Assembly: GCA_040403535.1 (NCBI GenBank)
Contig: JBBAKL010000006.1
Coordinates: 35,120 to 99,119, forward strand
DNA: 64,000 nt
Direction of reading: 5' to 3'
Origin: JAHEYG01 sp040403535
GTDB taxonomy: Bacteria; Bacteroidota; Bacteroidia; B-17B0; Aurantibacillaceae
Part shown: in pieces, positions 52,366 through 62,154 of the stretch
Layout: each line of letters opens with the position of its first letter
Numbering within the stretch: position 1 is the stretch's first letter
The notes under the pieces: generated by a model
Seen by the model: only the letters and a program-made list of their open reading frames with translations
Told to the model about the DNA's origin: nothing
The model's database searches: none
Program-made: the position numbers and the translations under genes

Positions 52366-52465
52366 GCTTTAACAATATAACAATAAATTTAGTTTAAATG
52401 TGATAAATATCCCTGAAATCCCATCATTAATTTAGTACATTTACACTCCTTAATTTTTTTTGCAA

Positions 52466-53992
52466 ATGGAAAATGTATTAAAGGCCTTAGGCATAAAAGA
52501 AGTAAACGAAGGTTGCTCTACCGGTAAAAACTGGTTTTCAAACGGCAACACGATCGAATCTTATAGTCCGGTTGACGGTAAATTGATTGCTAAAGTAAAA
52601 ACTGCTACTAAAGCCGATTACGATAAAGTTATGGAAACAGCACACGCTGCTTTCCTAGAGTGGAGAAACATTCCTGCGCCAAAGCGCGGTGAGTATGTTC
52701 GTCAGTTTGGCGATAAATTACGCGCTAAAAAAAGCGAATTAGGTCAATTGGTTTCTTACGAAATGGGTAAATCTTTACAAGAAGGTTTAGGAGAAGTGCA
52801 AGAGATGATTGATATCTGTGATTTTGCTGTAGGCTTATCGCGTCAGTTATACGGTTTAACCATGCACAGTGAACGCGCACAACACCGTATGTATGAACAA
52901 TACCACCCGTTAGGAGTTGTAGGTATTATCAGCGCATTTAACTTCCCGGTTGCTGTATGGAGCTGGAACACGGCTCTAGCGTGGATTTGTGGAGATGTGT
53001 GTGTATGGAAGCCATCTGAAAAAACACCTTTATGTTCGGTGGCTTGTCAGAATATCTGGAATGAAGTGGCATCAGAAAATAATTTACCGGAAGGTATTTC
53101 ATGTATCATCAACGGAAATTATACGGTTGGTGAATTTATGACTGCCGATCACCGTATGCCGTTAATCAGCGCAACCGGTTCAACCCGCATGGGTCGCATC
53201 GTTGGTGCTAAGGTTGCTGAGCGTTTTGGTAAATCATTATTAGAGTTAGGTGGTAATAACGCTATCATCGTATCTGAAAACGCGGATCAGGAAATTGCGA
53301 TTACTGCTGCGGTATTTGGCGCAGTTGGTACTGCCGGACAACGTTGTACTACAACACGCCGCTTAATTATTCACGAGAGCATTTACGATAAATTTAAAGA
53401 GCGTTTAGCAAAAGCCTACGCACAATTACGTATTGGAAATCCTTTAGACCAAAATAATCATGTTGGTCCGCTTATTGATAAAGATGCCGTTAAAAATTAC
53501 AACAACGCATTAGAGAAAGCATTAGCGGAAGGAGGAAAAGTAGTAGTTGAAGGTGGTGTTCTAGAAGGAAAAGGTTACGAGAGTGGTTGCTATGTAAAAC
53601 CTGCCATTATCGAATCTAAAAACGAATTTGAAATTGTTCAGCACGAAACGTTCGCGCCAATTTTATACATCATGAAGTATAAGACTATGGATGAAGCTAT
53701 TGCTATGCAAAATGCAGTTCCTCAAGGTTTATCTTCTTCTATCATGACCTTAAATATGCGTGAGGCAGAACAATTCTTATCTGCATCAGGTAGCGATTGT
53801 GGTATTGCAAACGTAAACATCGGTACTTCGGGCGCTGAAATTGGTGGTGCGTTTGGTGGCGAAAAAGAAACCGGTGGTGGACGTGAAAGTGGTTCTGATG
53901 CTTGGAAAATTTATATGCGTCGACAGACCAACACCATTAACTGGAGTACAAAATTACCTTTAGCTCAAGGTATTAAATTTGATCTTAATTAA
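52466..53992 (+). CDS. Aldehyde dehydrogenase, ALDH7 (aminoadipate semialdehyde dehydrogenase-like)
   Basis: About 508 residues from the ATG at 52466. The order is typical: GIISAFNFPVAVWSWNTALA near residue 150, KPSEKTPL, GSTRMGRIV (NAD loop), LLELGGNNAIIV with the catalytic Glu, and GQRCTTTRR with catalytic Cys294. The N-terminus and the C-terminal GGGRESGSDAWKIYMRRQT fit the ALDH7 group, which oxidises aminoadipate semialdehyde/piperideine-6-carboxylate in lysine breakdown. That substrate is inferred from family resemblance; no lysine pathway gene is adjacent. Confidence 0.93.
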   Translation: MENVLKALGIKEVNEGCSTGKNWFSNGNTIESYSPVDGKLIAKVKTATKADYDKVMETAHAAFLEWRNIPAPKRGEYVRQFGDKLRAKKSELGQLVSYEMGKSLQEGLGEVQEMIDICDFAVGLSRQLYGLTMHSERAQHRMYEQYHPLGVVGIISAFNFPVAVWSWNTALAWICGDVCVWKPSEKTPLCSVACQNIWNEVASENNLPEGISCIINGNYTVGEFMTADHRMPLISATGSTRMGRIVGAKVAERFGKSLLELGGNNAIIVSENADQEIAITAAVFGAVGTAGQRCTTTRRLIIHESIYDKFKERLAKAYAQLRIGNPLDQNNHVGPLIDKDAVKNYNNALEKALAEGGKVVVEGGVLEGKGYESGCYVKPAIIESKNEFEIVQHETFAPILYIMKYKTMDEAIAMQNAVPQGLSSSIMTLNMREAEQFLSASGSDCGIANVNIGTSGAEIGGAFGGEKETGGGRESGSDAWKIYMRRQTNTINWSTKLPLAQGIKFDLN

Positions 53993-54005
53993 TAATATAT
54001 AAATC

Positions 54006-54056
54006 AATTCTCTCAGATCCTGAACGCTATTTAGGATTTCGCCTCTAAGAGAAATT
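54006..54056 (+). repeat. Nested inverted repeat between the ALDH and slyD genes
   Basis: An imperfect outer stem (AATTCTCTCAGA with TCTAAGAGAAATT) encloses a perfect inner stem ATCCT / AGGAT. No T run follows, so it is not a standard terminator; it may shape the slyD leader or mark an RNA-processing point. Confidence 0.5.
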
Positions 54057-54071
54057 AAAACAAAAAGAAGA

Positions 54072-54584
54072 ATGAAAATAGCAGACAACAAAGCAGTATC
54101 AGTTAATTATTATTTAACTGCAAGCAAAAACAACGGACCTGAGGAATTAGTAGAACAAACCAGCAACGAACATCCATTTGTTTTTTTATTTGGTTTCGGT
54201 CAATTATTGCCTGATTTTGAAGCCGCATTACAAGACAAACAAGTAGGCGATAAGTTTGATTTTCGTATTAGCGCGGCTAACGGTTACGGTTTAGTGGAGC
54301 AGGATTATGTGGTTAAAGTAAATAAGCAAGCGTTTATCGTTGACGGTAAGTTTGACGAGGCCCGCGTAAAAGTAGGTGAAGATATTGCAATGCATGATCA
54401 GGATGGCAACCAGTTAATTGGTAAAGTTATGGAGATTGCGGTTGAACACGTAACTATGGATTTTAATCATCCTTTAGCAGGTTACGATTTACACTTTGTA
54501 GGTGAAGTGTTAGAAGTGCGCGATGCTACTCCTGAAGAGTTAGATCACGGTCATGTTCACGGTCCGCACGGGCATCATCACTAA
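54072..54584 (+). CDS. slyD: FKBP-type peptidyl-prolyl isomerase, SlyD-like
   Basis: A 170-residue cytoplasmic protein. The FKBP half-domains flank an insert-in-flap chaperone domain (about 70-120), with HPFVFLFGFGQLLPDFEAAL and DFNHPLAGYDLHFVGEVLEV as family signatures. The C-terminus is a His-rich tail (GHVHGPHGHHH) of the metal-binding kind found in SlyD. It catalyses proline isomerisation, acts as a chaperone and may deliver nickel. It lies 80 bases after the ALDH gene, downstream of a nested inverted repeat. Confidence 0.93.
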   Translation: MKIADNKAVSVNYYLTASKNNGPEELVEQTSNEHPFVFLFGFGQLLPDFEAALQDKQVGDKFDFRISAANGYGLVEQDYVVKVNKQAFIVDGKFDEARVKVGEDIAMHDQDGNQLIGKVMEIAVEHVTMDFNHPLAGYDLHFVGEVLEVRDATPEELDHGHVHGPHGHHH

Positions 54585-54610
54585 GGAATAGTTCTTAAAA
54601 TAAATTGGAT

Positions 54611-54651
54611 TAATCCGGTTCCTGAGCTTGTCGAAGGACCGGATTTTTTTA
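54611..54651 (+). terminator. Terminator-like hairpin after slyD
   Basis: Stem AATCCGG / CCGGATT extended by TCCT / AGGA across a bulge, then seven T. The loop contains CCTGAGCTTGTCGAAGG, a sequence I recognise as recurring in many bacterial intergenic regions. Confidence 0.8.
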
Positions 54652-54655
54652 TTTT

Positions 54656-54697
54656 CTTCTCCTTTAGTAGAAGGTGTCCCGAAGAGACGGGTGAGGC
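54656..54697 (+). repeat. Possible decayed short interspersed repeat
   Basis: The stretch CTTCTCC...AGAAGGTGTCCCGAAGAG...GGGTGAGGC resembles a short palindromic element common between genes of Bacteroidota. It is single-copy in this window, so the assignment rests on recollection of the motif. Confidence 0.3.
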
Positions 54698-54705
54698 TAA
54701 AAAGA

Positions 54706-54757
54706 AAAGCCACCAATATGTACATCCCCGCGAAACATATTGATGGCTTTATTTTTT
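54706..54757 (+). terminator. Strong hairpin with T run
   Basis: A 16-base arm (54706-54721) pairs with 54735-54750 with a single C-A mismatch, followed by ATTTTTTA. It is stronger than the hairpin closer to slyD. It may end a transcript that reads through the first one, or one arising inside the gap. Confidence 0.7.
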
Positions 54758-54829
54758 AGGTTTAGTCATAAACTAAACAAAAACCCTTAGCAAAGAACGT
54801 ACAGTAAAGATATAGCCACTAAAGGGGCA

Positions 54830-54864
54830 AAAAAATACCCGCCTAACAAGTGGCGGGTATTTTC
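54830..54864 (-). terminator. Terminator after the LytTR regulator gene
   Basis: Stem AAAATACCCGCC / GGCGGGTATTTT with an eight-base loop; read on the minus strand it is followed by a long T run, closing the LytTR operon. Confidence 0.9.
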
Positions 54865-54887
54865 TAATAAGTGGTTGTTTTAACAAT

Positions 54888-55637
54888 TTAAATCTTATTC
54901 AACCTTTCCATAAAGGCATCCTTTTTACGGCGCGAAATTTCAATTTGGGTGCCATCACTCATCACCGCATACCCTCCATCTTGCTTTAAGTATCTGGTTA
55001 CGTGGTTCATATTGATAAGGTGCTGGTGGTGTACACGGATAAATTCGTTTTCTGGTAACAAATCTTCGTAATGTTTTAAGCTTGCCGATACCATTAATTT
55101 TTTGCCGCCAACTAAATAAAAATGGGTATAACTGGCGTCGGCTTCACAGCGGATAATGTCTTTAATGTTTATTATTTCGTAAGCATTTCCGGTTGGTAAT
55201 GTAATTTTCTGGTAATTGTCATCCGCCTTTTTTAACTGCTGAATTAAGAATTGCAAGTTATCCATCGAAGGCGTTGAGTTTTTCTTTTGCAGAACTTTTT
55301 CTACAGCTACTTTTAATTCGTCAATGTCAATTGGCTTTAATAAATAATCGCAGGCACTGTACTTAATAGCTTTTAACGCATGTTTATCAGTGGCAGTGGT
55401 AAAAATTAATTCGAATTTTTTACCTTGAACGGCCTCCAGTAAATCAAAGCCTGTTCCGTCTGGCATCGAGATATCCAAAAACACTAAATCCGGTTTGAAA
55501 GAATTGATCAACTCAATTCCTTCTTTAACGTTTTTGGCAAGTCCGGCTATTTCTAATTGAGGACAATTTTTTTCAACGAGCATAGCCAACATCTCGCGGC
55601 TTTTTTGTTCGTCTTCAATAATTACTGCCTTAATCAT
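54888..55637 (-). CDS. LytTR-family response regulator
   Basis: A 249-residue regulator with a receiver domain (about 3-118; phosphorylation at Asp55 in LVFLDISMPDGTGF, Lys in CDYLLKPIDI) and a C-terminal LytTR DNA-binding domain (about 150-247; EIINIKDIIRCEADASYTHFYL, FIRVHHQHLINMNHV, EISRRKKDAFMERL). It pairs with the propeller sensor kinase encoded eight bases upstream. Confidence 0.94.
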   Translation of the reverse strand: MIKAVIIEDEQKSREMLAMLVEKNCPQLEIAGLAKNVKEGIELINSFKPDLVFLDISMPDGTGFDLLEAVQGKKFELIFTTATDKHALKAIKYSACDYLLKPIDIDELKVAVEKVLQKKNSTPSMDNLQFLIQQLKKADDNYQKITLPTGNAYEIINIKDIIRCEADASYTHFYLVGGKKLMVSASLKHYEDLLPENEFIRVHHQHLINMNHVTRYLKQDGGYAVMSDGTQIEISRRKKDAFMERLNKI

Positions 55638-55644
55638 AATTTAA

Positions 55645-58608
55645 TTAATTAAAGTGTGGTATAAATAATTCTACCATGGTCCCACATGGTTTTCCATTGT
55701 CATCTTTTAAATCGGTTACCGAAACACTTAAGTTCGATTTATGAATATCATTTAAAATCCGCACGCGTTCACTTGTTATTTTCATTCCCAACGATTTATG
55801 TTGCTGACCCGGTTGCGTACGTTTTATTTCTCCTGCATTTTCCCTGCCAATACCATCATCGGTAATTCTGCACACAATGTAGTTGTCTTTTGTGAAAATA
55901 TCAATAGTTAAATGACCTTTATCCGGTTTCGGGTTTAATCCGTGTAAAATGGCATTTTCTATATACGGTTGCATTAACATAGGCGGAATTTCATCATAAT
56001 CACCATCAACAGAAGAGTTAATGTTTATAGCGTAATCAAATTTTCCGTCAAAACGCATTTGCTCTAATTCTAAATACAAGCGTAACGATTCTACATCTTC
56101 ATTAATGGTGACCATTGGCTTTTCCGTATTATTTAAAATAACACGCATCAGTTTGGCAAATTTATTGAGGTAACGTGCCGCTTCATTTGAGTTGTTGTTT
56201 AAGATATAATGCTGTATGGAGTTAAGGGAGTTGAATACAAAATGCGGGTTCATTTGCGCACGTAAGGCCTTTAATTCTACTTTTGAAATTTCAACCCGCT
56301 TGTCAAATTCTTCTTTTTCTTTTTTACGTATGTTTTGAATTCGCATTCTGAAGTACACAATAATTAAAACAATTCCGGCTGCAATTACGCCCGTAATGAA
56401 CCACCAGGTTTTGTAATATGGTAATTTAATTTCAAATGAAAATTCGGAAGCGGTTTCATTCCAAACTCCTTCGTTATTGCACGCTTTTACTTTAAAGGTG
56501 TATTTACCTGCAGGCAGGTTGGCATATTTGCTGTAATCTTCAGTGCTGGGTTCAGACCAGGTATTCTCATAACCTTCCAGCATCTTTATGTATCGAACTT
56601 TATCGGGGTTAGTTAAACAAATTCCTATGTAATAAAAGGTAATGTTATTGTAATTATAAGGAAGAATGGATCCGCTTTTTAACAAGGTGTCTTCGTTTAA
56701 AAGTTTTATGGATTCAATATAGGTTGAAGGTAAGTTGTTGTTCTTTTTAATTGAATTTGGATTGTGACGCACCACACCACTTACTGTTCCAAACCAGAGG
56801 GTTCCATCCTCCTCTTCCATAATACCGTAATTGTTACATTCTACTCCGGTAAATCCTTCAGTTTTACCATATGATTGAATTTGAATGCTTTTGTTTGCTC
56901 TGAAAGCTTCTAAATTAAATTTATTAATACCTTGATTTGTACCAACCCACAAAACAGATTCGTTTTTACTAAAGTGTAACGAATAAATTAATTCTGAATT
57001 AAGTCCATCCTTGTCAGTAATGTATTGCTGAGTTCCTTTATTGAGATCGTAAATTAACAAGCCGTTTAAAGTAGCGGCATACATTACATTTTGCTTATCA
57101 ACCAGCAACATAAAATATGAATCGGCTTTTATGTTTCTTTTTTTGTTCTGATAAACAAACTCATTGTTTTCCAATTTAAATAATCCGCCCAAAAAAGTAC
57201 CCGCCCAAATATTGCCATCTCTGTCTTCGGTTAACGACTGTACACCCGATTCTTTTAGCAACTCAGGAATTTTGTAGAAAGATGTGCTGTATTTCCCATT
57301 TACTTTTTTAATGGCTTCTATTCCGTTTTGTCCACCCAGCCAAAGAGTGTTTTTACTGTCAATTAATTGTGAGGCAATGGTTCCTCTCACCTTCATGCTG
57401 CTGTTGCCATTAAAACTCTCGAATCGGTTGTTTTTGAAAATGGAAATTCCTTTTTTGGTTGCAAACCAAATGGAGCCGTCATCCATTAATGAAGCGGAAA
57501 TAGGTGAGTTGTCAAGTAAGCCATCTTTAGTGGTATAGTTTTTAAAGAAACCCTGCGTGTATTTAAAAGCGCCGCTTCCGTCGGTACAAAACCATATATC
57601 ACCTTGTTTGTTTTTAAAAATTTTAAATACAAAGGCGTTTCCAATTCCTGAACTTTTATCAAAACTGGAAAAAGCGTTGTCTCGGTATTTGTATATTCCG
57701 CTGTGAGTTCCAATCCAGATATTTTCTTCTGAATCTTTGATAATGCAACGAATATGATTCGCGTTGTTATCATTATACAAGTTATAATATTCAAAATCTT
57801 TGCCGTTATGTTTAATAAGTCCGGAAGCGGAACCTATCCAGGTGCTGTTTGTGCCTTCACATAAAATGGCAGTAATGTTTTCGTCAATCAAGCCATTTTC
57901 GATGTGGAGATTAAGAGGTGTTTCGCCCGGAACAAGTACTTTGCTAAATCCGGTGCTGGTACCAATTAATAAATGACCCGTTTCCGGACATTCTTCAATG
58001 CAGTTAATGTAATCACCGCCTAACTCTTTCTGCTTGACCGACGAATTATCTATTGGGTTAAAATAAAACAATCCATATGTGGTTCCAACGCAAATCAAGC
58101 CCGATTTGGTTTTTAGTAATGAACGGATTTCAACACCTTTGAATTCAGAAATTTCAGAAAATTTATTGTTTTTAAAAGTGAATAGTCCCTGTCGCGCTCC
58201 AATGTAAACACCGTTTTTGGTGTCGCAACATAGGGCGTTCAAATACATATTACCAATTAGACTTCCGGAATTGTAATTGTAAATTTTATTGTTTTTAAGA
58301 ATACTTAATCCTTCCGCTGTAGCAACATATACAATTCCAGAATCGTCACTGCAAACAGCGTTCACGTAATGGTTTACAAGTCCGTTTTTTGGCGAATAAT
58401 TTAAAAAGTTCTTACCGTCAAATCGACTTAATCCACCATATCCGCCACTCCATAAATATCCAAACTTGTCTTGATGTAGTGAAGAAACCTGAACAAAGGG
58501 TAATCCGTTTTCGGCTGAGTAGTTTTTAAAATTATATTGTTGTGCTGTGGCGGTAAAACGAACCACAAAAAACAAAAGCAGATAATATTTGAATGTTTTT
58601 AAAAACAT
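55645..58608 (-). CDS. LytS-type sensor histidine kinase with beta-propeller sensor
   Basis: About 987 residues from the ATG at 58608, which places a signal peptide (FLKTFKYYLLLFFVVRFTATAQ) at the N-terminus; the frame is open further upstream, but that part carries no signal. The periplasmic part is a two-component-regulator propeller of many W-x-G-t-x-x-G repeats (about 30-680). A Y_Y_Y domain (about 690-760), one transmembrane helix near 775 and a His_kinase domain (ALRAQMNPHFVFNSLNSIQHYI, with the phospho-His in NPHF) follow, and then an ATPase (DDGIGREN). The sensor topology resembles carbohydrate or peptide sensors of Bacteroidota; no such target genes adjoin it. Confidence 0.92.
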   Translation of the reverse strand: MFLKTFKYYLLLFFVVRFTATAQQYNFKNYSAENGLPFVQVSSLHQDKFGYLWSGGYGGLSRFDGKNFLNYSPKNGLVNHYVNAVCSDDSGIVYVATAEGLSILKNNKIYNYNSGSLIGNMYLNALCCDTKNGVYIGARQGLFTFKNNKFSEISEFKGVEIRSLLKTKSGLICVGTTYGLFYFNPIDNSSVKQKELGGDYINCIEECPETGHLLIGTSTGFSKVLVPGETPLNLHIENGLIDENITAILCEGTNSTWIGSASGLIKHNGKDFEYYNLYNDNNANHIRCIIKDSEENIWIGTHSGIYKYRDNAFSSFDKSSGIGNAFVFKIFKNKQGDIWFCTDGSGAFKYTQGFFKNYTTKDGLLDNSPISASLMDDGSIWFATKKGISIFKNNRFESFNGNSSMKVRGTIASQLIDSKNTLWLGGQNGIEAIKKVNGKYSTSFYKIPELLKESGVQSLTEDRDGNIWAGTFLGGLFKLENNEFVYQNKKRNIKADSYFMLLVDKQNVMYAATLNGLLIYDLNKGTQQYITDKDGLNSELIYSLHFSKNESVLWVGTNQGINKFNLEAFRANKSIQIQSYGKTEGFTGVECNNYGIMEEEDGTLWFGTVSGVVRHNPNSIKKNNNLPSTYIESIKLLNEDTLLKSGSILPYNYNNITFYYIGICLTNPDKVRYIKMLEGYENTWSEPSTEDYSKYANLPAGKYTFKVKACNNEGVWNETASEFSFEIKLPYYKTWWFITGVIAAGIVLIIVYFRMRIQNIRKKEKEEFDKRVEISKVELKALRAQMNPHFVFNSLNSIQHYILNNNSNEAARYLNKFAKLMRVILNNTEKPMVTINEDVESLRLYLELEQMRFDGKFDYAININSSVDGDYDEIPPMLMQPYIENAILHGLNPKPDKGHLTIDIFTKDNYIVCRITDDGIGRENAGEIKRTQPGQQHKSLGMKITSERVRILNDIHKSNLSVSVTDLKDDNGKPCGTMVELFIPHFN

Positions 58609-58812
58609 ATTCCTATCTAAAAATAGGCTTTTAAAAACAAACACAAAAACGCGATACATAATTGGCCGTTTTTTATATGTAAATGGCCCTCTTGAGCTCT
58701 TTATTTGTTTACGGTAACTAAATGATATTGAAAAACAGGCAGGCAAGTTAAAAAAAGCCAATTTACTGGTTTTCAAACCTATTTTAGCTCCGAATTACTG
58801 GGCAAATTTTAT

Positions 58813-58820
58813 TATCTTTA
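58813..58820 (+). promoter_or_regulatory. -7-like promoter box (TATCTTTA) of secA
   Basis: TATCTTTA matches TANNTTTG in seven of eight positions, 24 bases before the secA ATG. It lies in the 236-base divergent gap with the propeller kinase gene, in which I see no further structure. Confidence 0.45.
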
Positions 58821-58844
58821 GAGCTTATAAAATTTTACAAAATT

Positions 58845-61800
58845 ATGTTCGGGTTTCTTAAAAAAGTATTTGGTACAAAGTCGGAAAAAGACATCAGAGA
58901 TATTGAGCCAATTGTAGCGGAGATTAACAAAATATATTCAACACTTTCTTCCATTAGTAATGATGAGTTACGCGCACGTGTAACAAAATTAAAAGAGCAA
59001 ATAAACACAGCAGTTGCCCAGGAGAAAGCTAATATTGCCAAGATACAGGAGAAGATTAATTCAGACGCTGATATGGATGTGAATACAAAGGAAGATTTGT
59101 ATAAGGAGATTGATGAAAGTGAAGAGGAAATCACAAAGAAAATTGAAAGTGAACTCAGTGATATTCTTCCGGAAGCCTTTGCAGCGTTAAAAGAAACTGC
59201 TCGTCGTTTTAAGGAAAACAAAGAATTAGAAGTTACAGCTAACGAATTCGATGGTGCCATTTCCAAAACAAATGGGAATGTTGAAATAAGAGGAGGAAAA
59301 GCTTACTGGAAAAACAGCTGGAAAGCAGCTGGGGCTGATATTACCTGGGACATGGTTCATTACGATGTTCAGTTAATAGGTGGTATTGTATTGCATCAGG
59401 GTAAAATTTCCGAAATGGCGACTGGTGAGGGTAAAACTTTAGTTTCAACTTTACCCGTTTTCTTAAATGCTTTATCCGGCAGAGGCGTGCATGTGGTTAC
59501 TGTAAATAATTACTTGGCGAAACGTGATAGCGAATGGAATGCTCCTTTGTTTCAGTTTCATGGATTAAGCGTAGATTGTATTGATAAACACGAGCCAAAT
59601 ACCAACGAGCGTCGTGAAGCCTATTTGTGTGATATCACTTACGGAACTAACAATGAGTTTGGTTTCGATTACTTGCGTGATAATATGGCGCGCGGTATTG
59701 ATGAATTAGTACAGCGCAAACATAATTTTGCTATTGTGGATGAGGTTGACTCGGTATTAATTGATGATGCGCGTACGCCATTAATTATTTCAGGTCCTAC
59801 TCCGCAAGGTGATAAACATGAGTTCAATGAATTTAAACCTCGCGTTGAGAAATTGGTTAACGCTCAAAAGCAATATGTACTTACTTGTCTAAGTGACGCA
59901 AAAAAATTATATGCAGAAGGAAAAGAAAAAGAAGCCGGCATCCCATTGTTGAGAGCTTACCGCGGATTACCTAAGAACAGCGCCTTAATTAAATTTTTAA
60001 GTGAACAAGGTGTAAGAGCTTTATTACAAAAAACAGAGAATTATTATATGCAAGACCAAAATAAGGAAATGCATAAGATAGATCAGGAATTGTATTTTGT
60101 TATTGATGAAAAACACAACTCGGTAGATTTATGCGAAAAAGGTATTGAGCTTATTACTGCCAATACCGACGATCCTAAATTCTTTATTATTCCAAATGTG
60201 GGTGATGAAATTGCCGAAATCGAAAAAACAGTAGGAGATCCAAAAGAAAAAGCTGTTCGCAAGGAAAGCATCATGCGTGATTTTTCAGTAAAGAGCGAAC
60301 GTATTCATACCGTAAATCAATTATTAAAAGCTTACACCGTATTTGAGAAAGATGTGGAGTATGTGATTGATGGCGGACAAATTAAAATTGTTGACGAGCA
60401 AACTGGTCGTATTATGGAAGGCCGTCGCTACAGTGATGGTTTACATCAGGCAATTGAAGCGAAGGAAAATGTGAAGATTGAAGCGGCTACACAAACCTAC
60501 GCAACCATCACATTGCAAAACTACTTCCGTATGTACAATAAATTAGCAGGTATGACCGGTACCGCTGAAACGGAAGCACAAGAGTTTTGGGATATCTATA
60601 AATTAGATGTAGTAGTTATTCCTACTAACCGCGCTATTTCCCGTAAAGACGAGCAGGATTTGGTTTACAAAACAAAACGTGAAAAATATAACGCTGTAAT
60701 TGAGGAAACGGCAAAATTAGTTGCTGCCGGTCGTCCGGTGTTAGTTGGTACTACTTCGGTTGAAATTTCTGAATTGTTAAGCCGTATGCTTAAGTTAAGA
60801 AACATTAAGCATAATGTGTTAAACGCTAAGTTACACCAAAAGGAAGCTGAAATTGTTGCTGAAGCAGGTAAAGCAGGAACAGTAACCATTGCTACTAACA
60901 TGGCTGGTCGTGGTACCGATATCAAACTTGGTTCTGGTGTAAAAGAGGCGGGTGGTTTAGCAATTATTGGTACTGAACGTCACGAGAGCAGGCGTGTCGA
61001 CCGTCAGTTACGCGGTCGTGCCGGTCGTCAGGGTGATCCTGGATCTTCTCAATTCTTTGTTTCGTTAGAAGATAACTTAATGCGTTTATTCGGTAGCGAG
61101 CGTATTGCTTCGTTAATGGATAGAATGGGTTTACAGGAAGGTGAAGTAATTCAACACAGCATGATTACTAAATCTATTGAACGTGCGCAGAAAAAAGTGG
61201 AAGAGAATCATTTCGGTACACGTAAGCGATTAATTGAATACGATGACGTAATGAACGCGCAGCGCGATGTGATTTACAAGCGTCGCAGAAATGCATTATA
61301 CGGCGATCGTTTAAGTATTGATATTGCAAACATGTTATTTGAAGTGTCAGAAAACATGGTAGCTGAGTTTCAGGGTCAGAAAGATTACGAAGGATTTAGT
61401 TTAGAATGCATCCGTGTATTTGGAGTTGAGAGTCCTGTTACTGAAAAGGAGTTTAACACAGAGCGTGAAAATGATATTACTGAAAAATTATTTAATGCTG
61501 CTTTACAGCAATACCATTTAAAATCGCAAACAATAGCCGATGCGGTTTTCCCTGTTGTAAAAGATGTTTATACCAATCCGAATAATCATTACGAAAACAT
61601 TGTTACGCCATTTACTGATGGCTTAAGAGGATTGCAGATAGTTGCCAATCTTAAAAAATCATACGACACAAAGGGTCGTGAAATGGTTTTAGCGTTTGAG
61701 AAAACGGTTGTGTTAGCGATGATTGATGATTCATGGAAAGAACATTTACGTGAATTAGATGATTTAAAGCAAGCGGTGCAAAACGCCTCTCTAGAGCAAA

Positions 61801-62144
61801 AAGATCCATTGGTGATTTACAAGTTGGAATCGTTTAATTTATTCCGCGATATGATTGGTAAAACCAGTAAAGACATTATTTCATTCTTAATGAAAGGTGG
61901 TTTACCGGTAGAAAACAATCAGCAGGAATTAAAGCAGGCAAAATTCACTCAGGAAGCAGAGCCAAAGCCGAAAAAAGAAAAATTAGTGGAGAGCAGAAAT
62001 GAGAATGAGGTTCAAGAACAAAAAGAACAGCAAAAGCCCAAACAACAACCGGTACGCGTAGAACAAAAGATTGGAAGAAACGATCCTTGTCCTTGCGGTA
62101 GCGGTAAAAAATACAAGAACTGCCACGGCGTAGGGGTGGTATAA
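58845..62144 (+). CDS. secA: Preprotein translocase ATPase SecA
   Basis: A 1099-residue motor that drives proteins through SecYEG. Walker A is MATGEGKT (residues 191-198), and the DEAD-type Walker B lies in IVDEVDSVLIDDARTPLIISG. MAGRGTDIKLG and RGRAGRQGDPG are the second helicase half. The C-terminus ends in the zinc-binding CPCGSGKKYKNCHG tail that contacts SecB or lipids. It is longer than the 900-residue E. coli protein because of an N-terminal helical insertion (about residues 50-115) and a longer central region, as is usual in Bacteroidota. lnt follows after ten bases. Confidence 0.98.
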   Translation: MFGFLKKVFGTKSEKDIRDIEPIVAEINKIYSTLSSISNDELRARVTKLKEQINTAVAQEKANIAKIQEKINSDADMDVNTKEDLYKEIDESEEEITKKIESELSDILPEAFAALKETARRFKENKELEVTANEFDGAISKTNGNVEIRGGKAYWKNSWKAAGADITWDMVHYDVQLIGGIVLHQGKISEMATGEGKTLVSTLPVFLNALSGRGVHVVTVNNYLAKRDSEWNAPLFQFHGLSVDCIDKHEPNTNERREAYLCDITYGTNNEFGFDYLRDNMARGIDELVQRKHNFAIVDEVDSVLIDDARTPLIISGPTPQGDKHEFNEFKPRVEKLVNAQKQYVLTCLSDAKKLYAEGKEKEAGIPLLRAYRGLPKNSALIKFLSEQGVRALLQKTENYYMQDQNKEMHKIDQELYFVIDEKHNSVDLCEKGIELITANTDDPKFFIIPNVGDEIAEIEKTVGDPKEKAVRKESIMRDFSVKSERIHTVNQLLKAYTVFEKDVEYVIDGGQIKIVDEQTGRIMEGRRYSDGLHQAIEAKENVKIEAATQTYATITLQNYFRMYNKLAGMTGTAETEAQEFWDIYKLDVVVIPTNRAISRKDEQDLVYKTKREKYNAVIEETAKLVAAGRPVLVGTTSVEISELLSRMLKLRNIKHNVLNAKLHQKEAEIVAEAGKAGTVTIATNMAGRGTDIKLGSGVKEAGGLAIIGTERHESRRVDRQLRGRAGRQGDPGSSQFFVSLEDNLMRLFGSERIASLMDRMGLQEGEVIQHSMITKSIERAQKKVEENHFGTRKRLIEYDDVMNAQRDVIYKRRRNALYGDRLSIDIANMLFEVSENMVAEFQGQKDYEGFSLECIRVFGVESPVTEKEFNTERENDITEKLFNAALQQYHLKSQTIADAVFPVVKDVYTNPNNHYENIVTPFTDGLRGLQIVANLKKSYDTKGREMVLAFEKTVVLAMIDDSWKEHLRELDDLKQAVQNASLEQKDPLVIYKLESFNLFRDMIGKTSKDIISFLMKGGLPVENNQQELKQAKFTQEAEPKPKKEKLVESRNENEVQEQKEQQKPKQQPVRVEQKIGRNDPCPCGSGKKYKNCHGVGVV

Positions 62145-62154
62145 GTTATATATT

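Noticed and set aside
58609..58776. N-terminal extension of the propeller sensor kinase
   Set aside because: The extra 56 residues precede a clear signal peptide and have no family support, so the ATG at 58608 is preferred.
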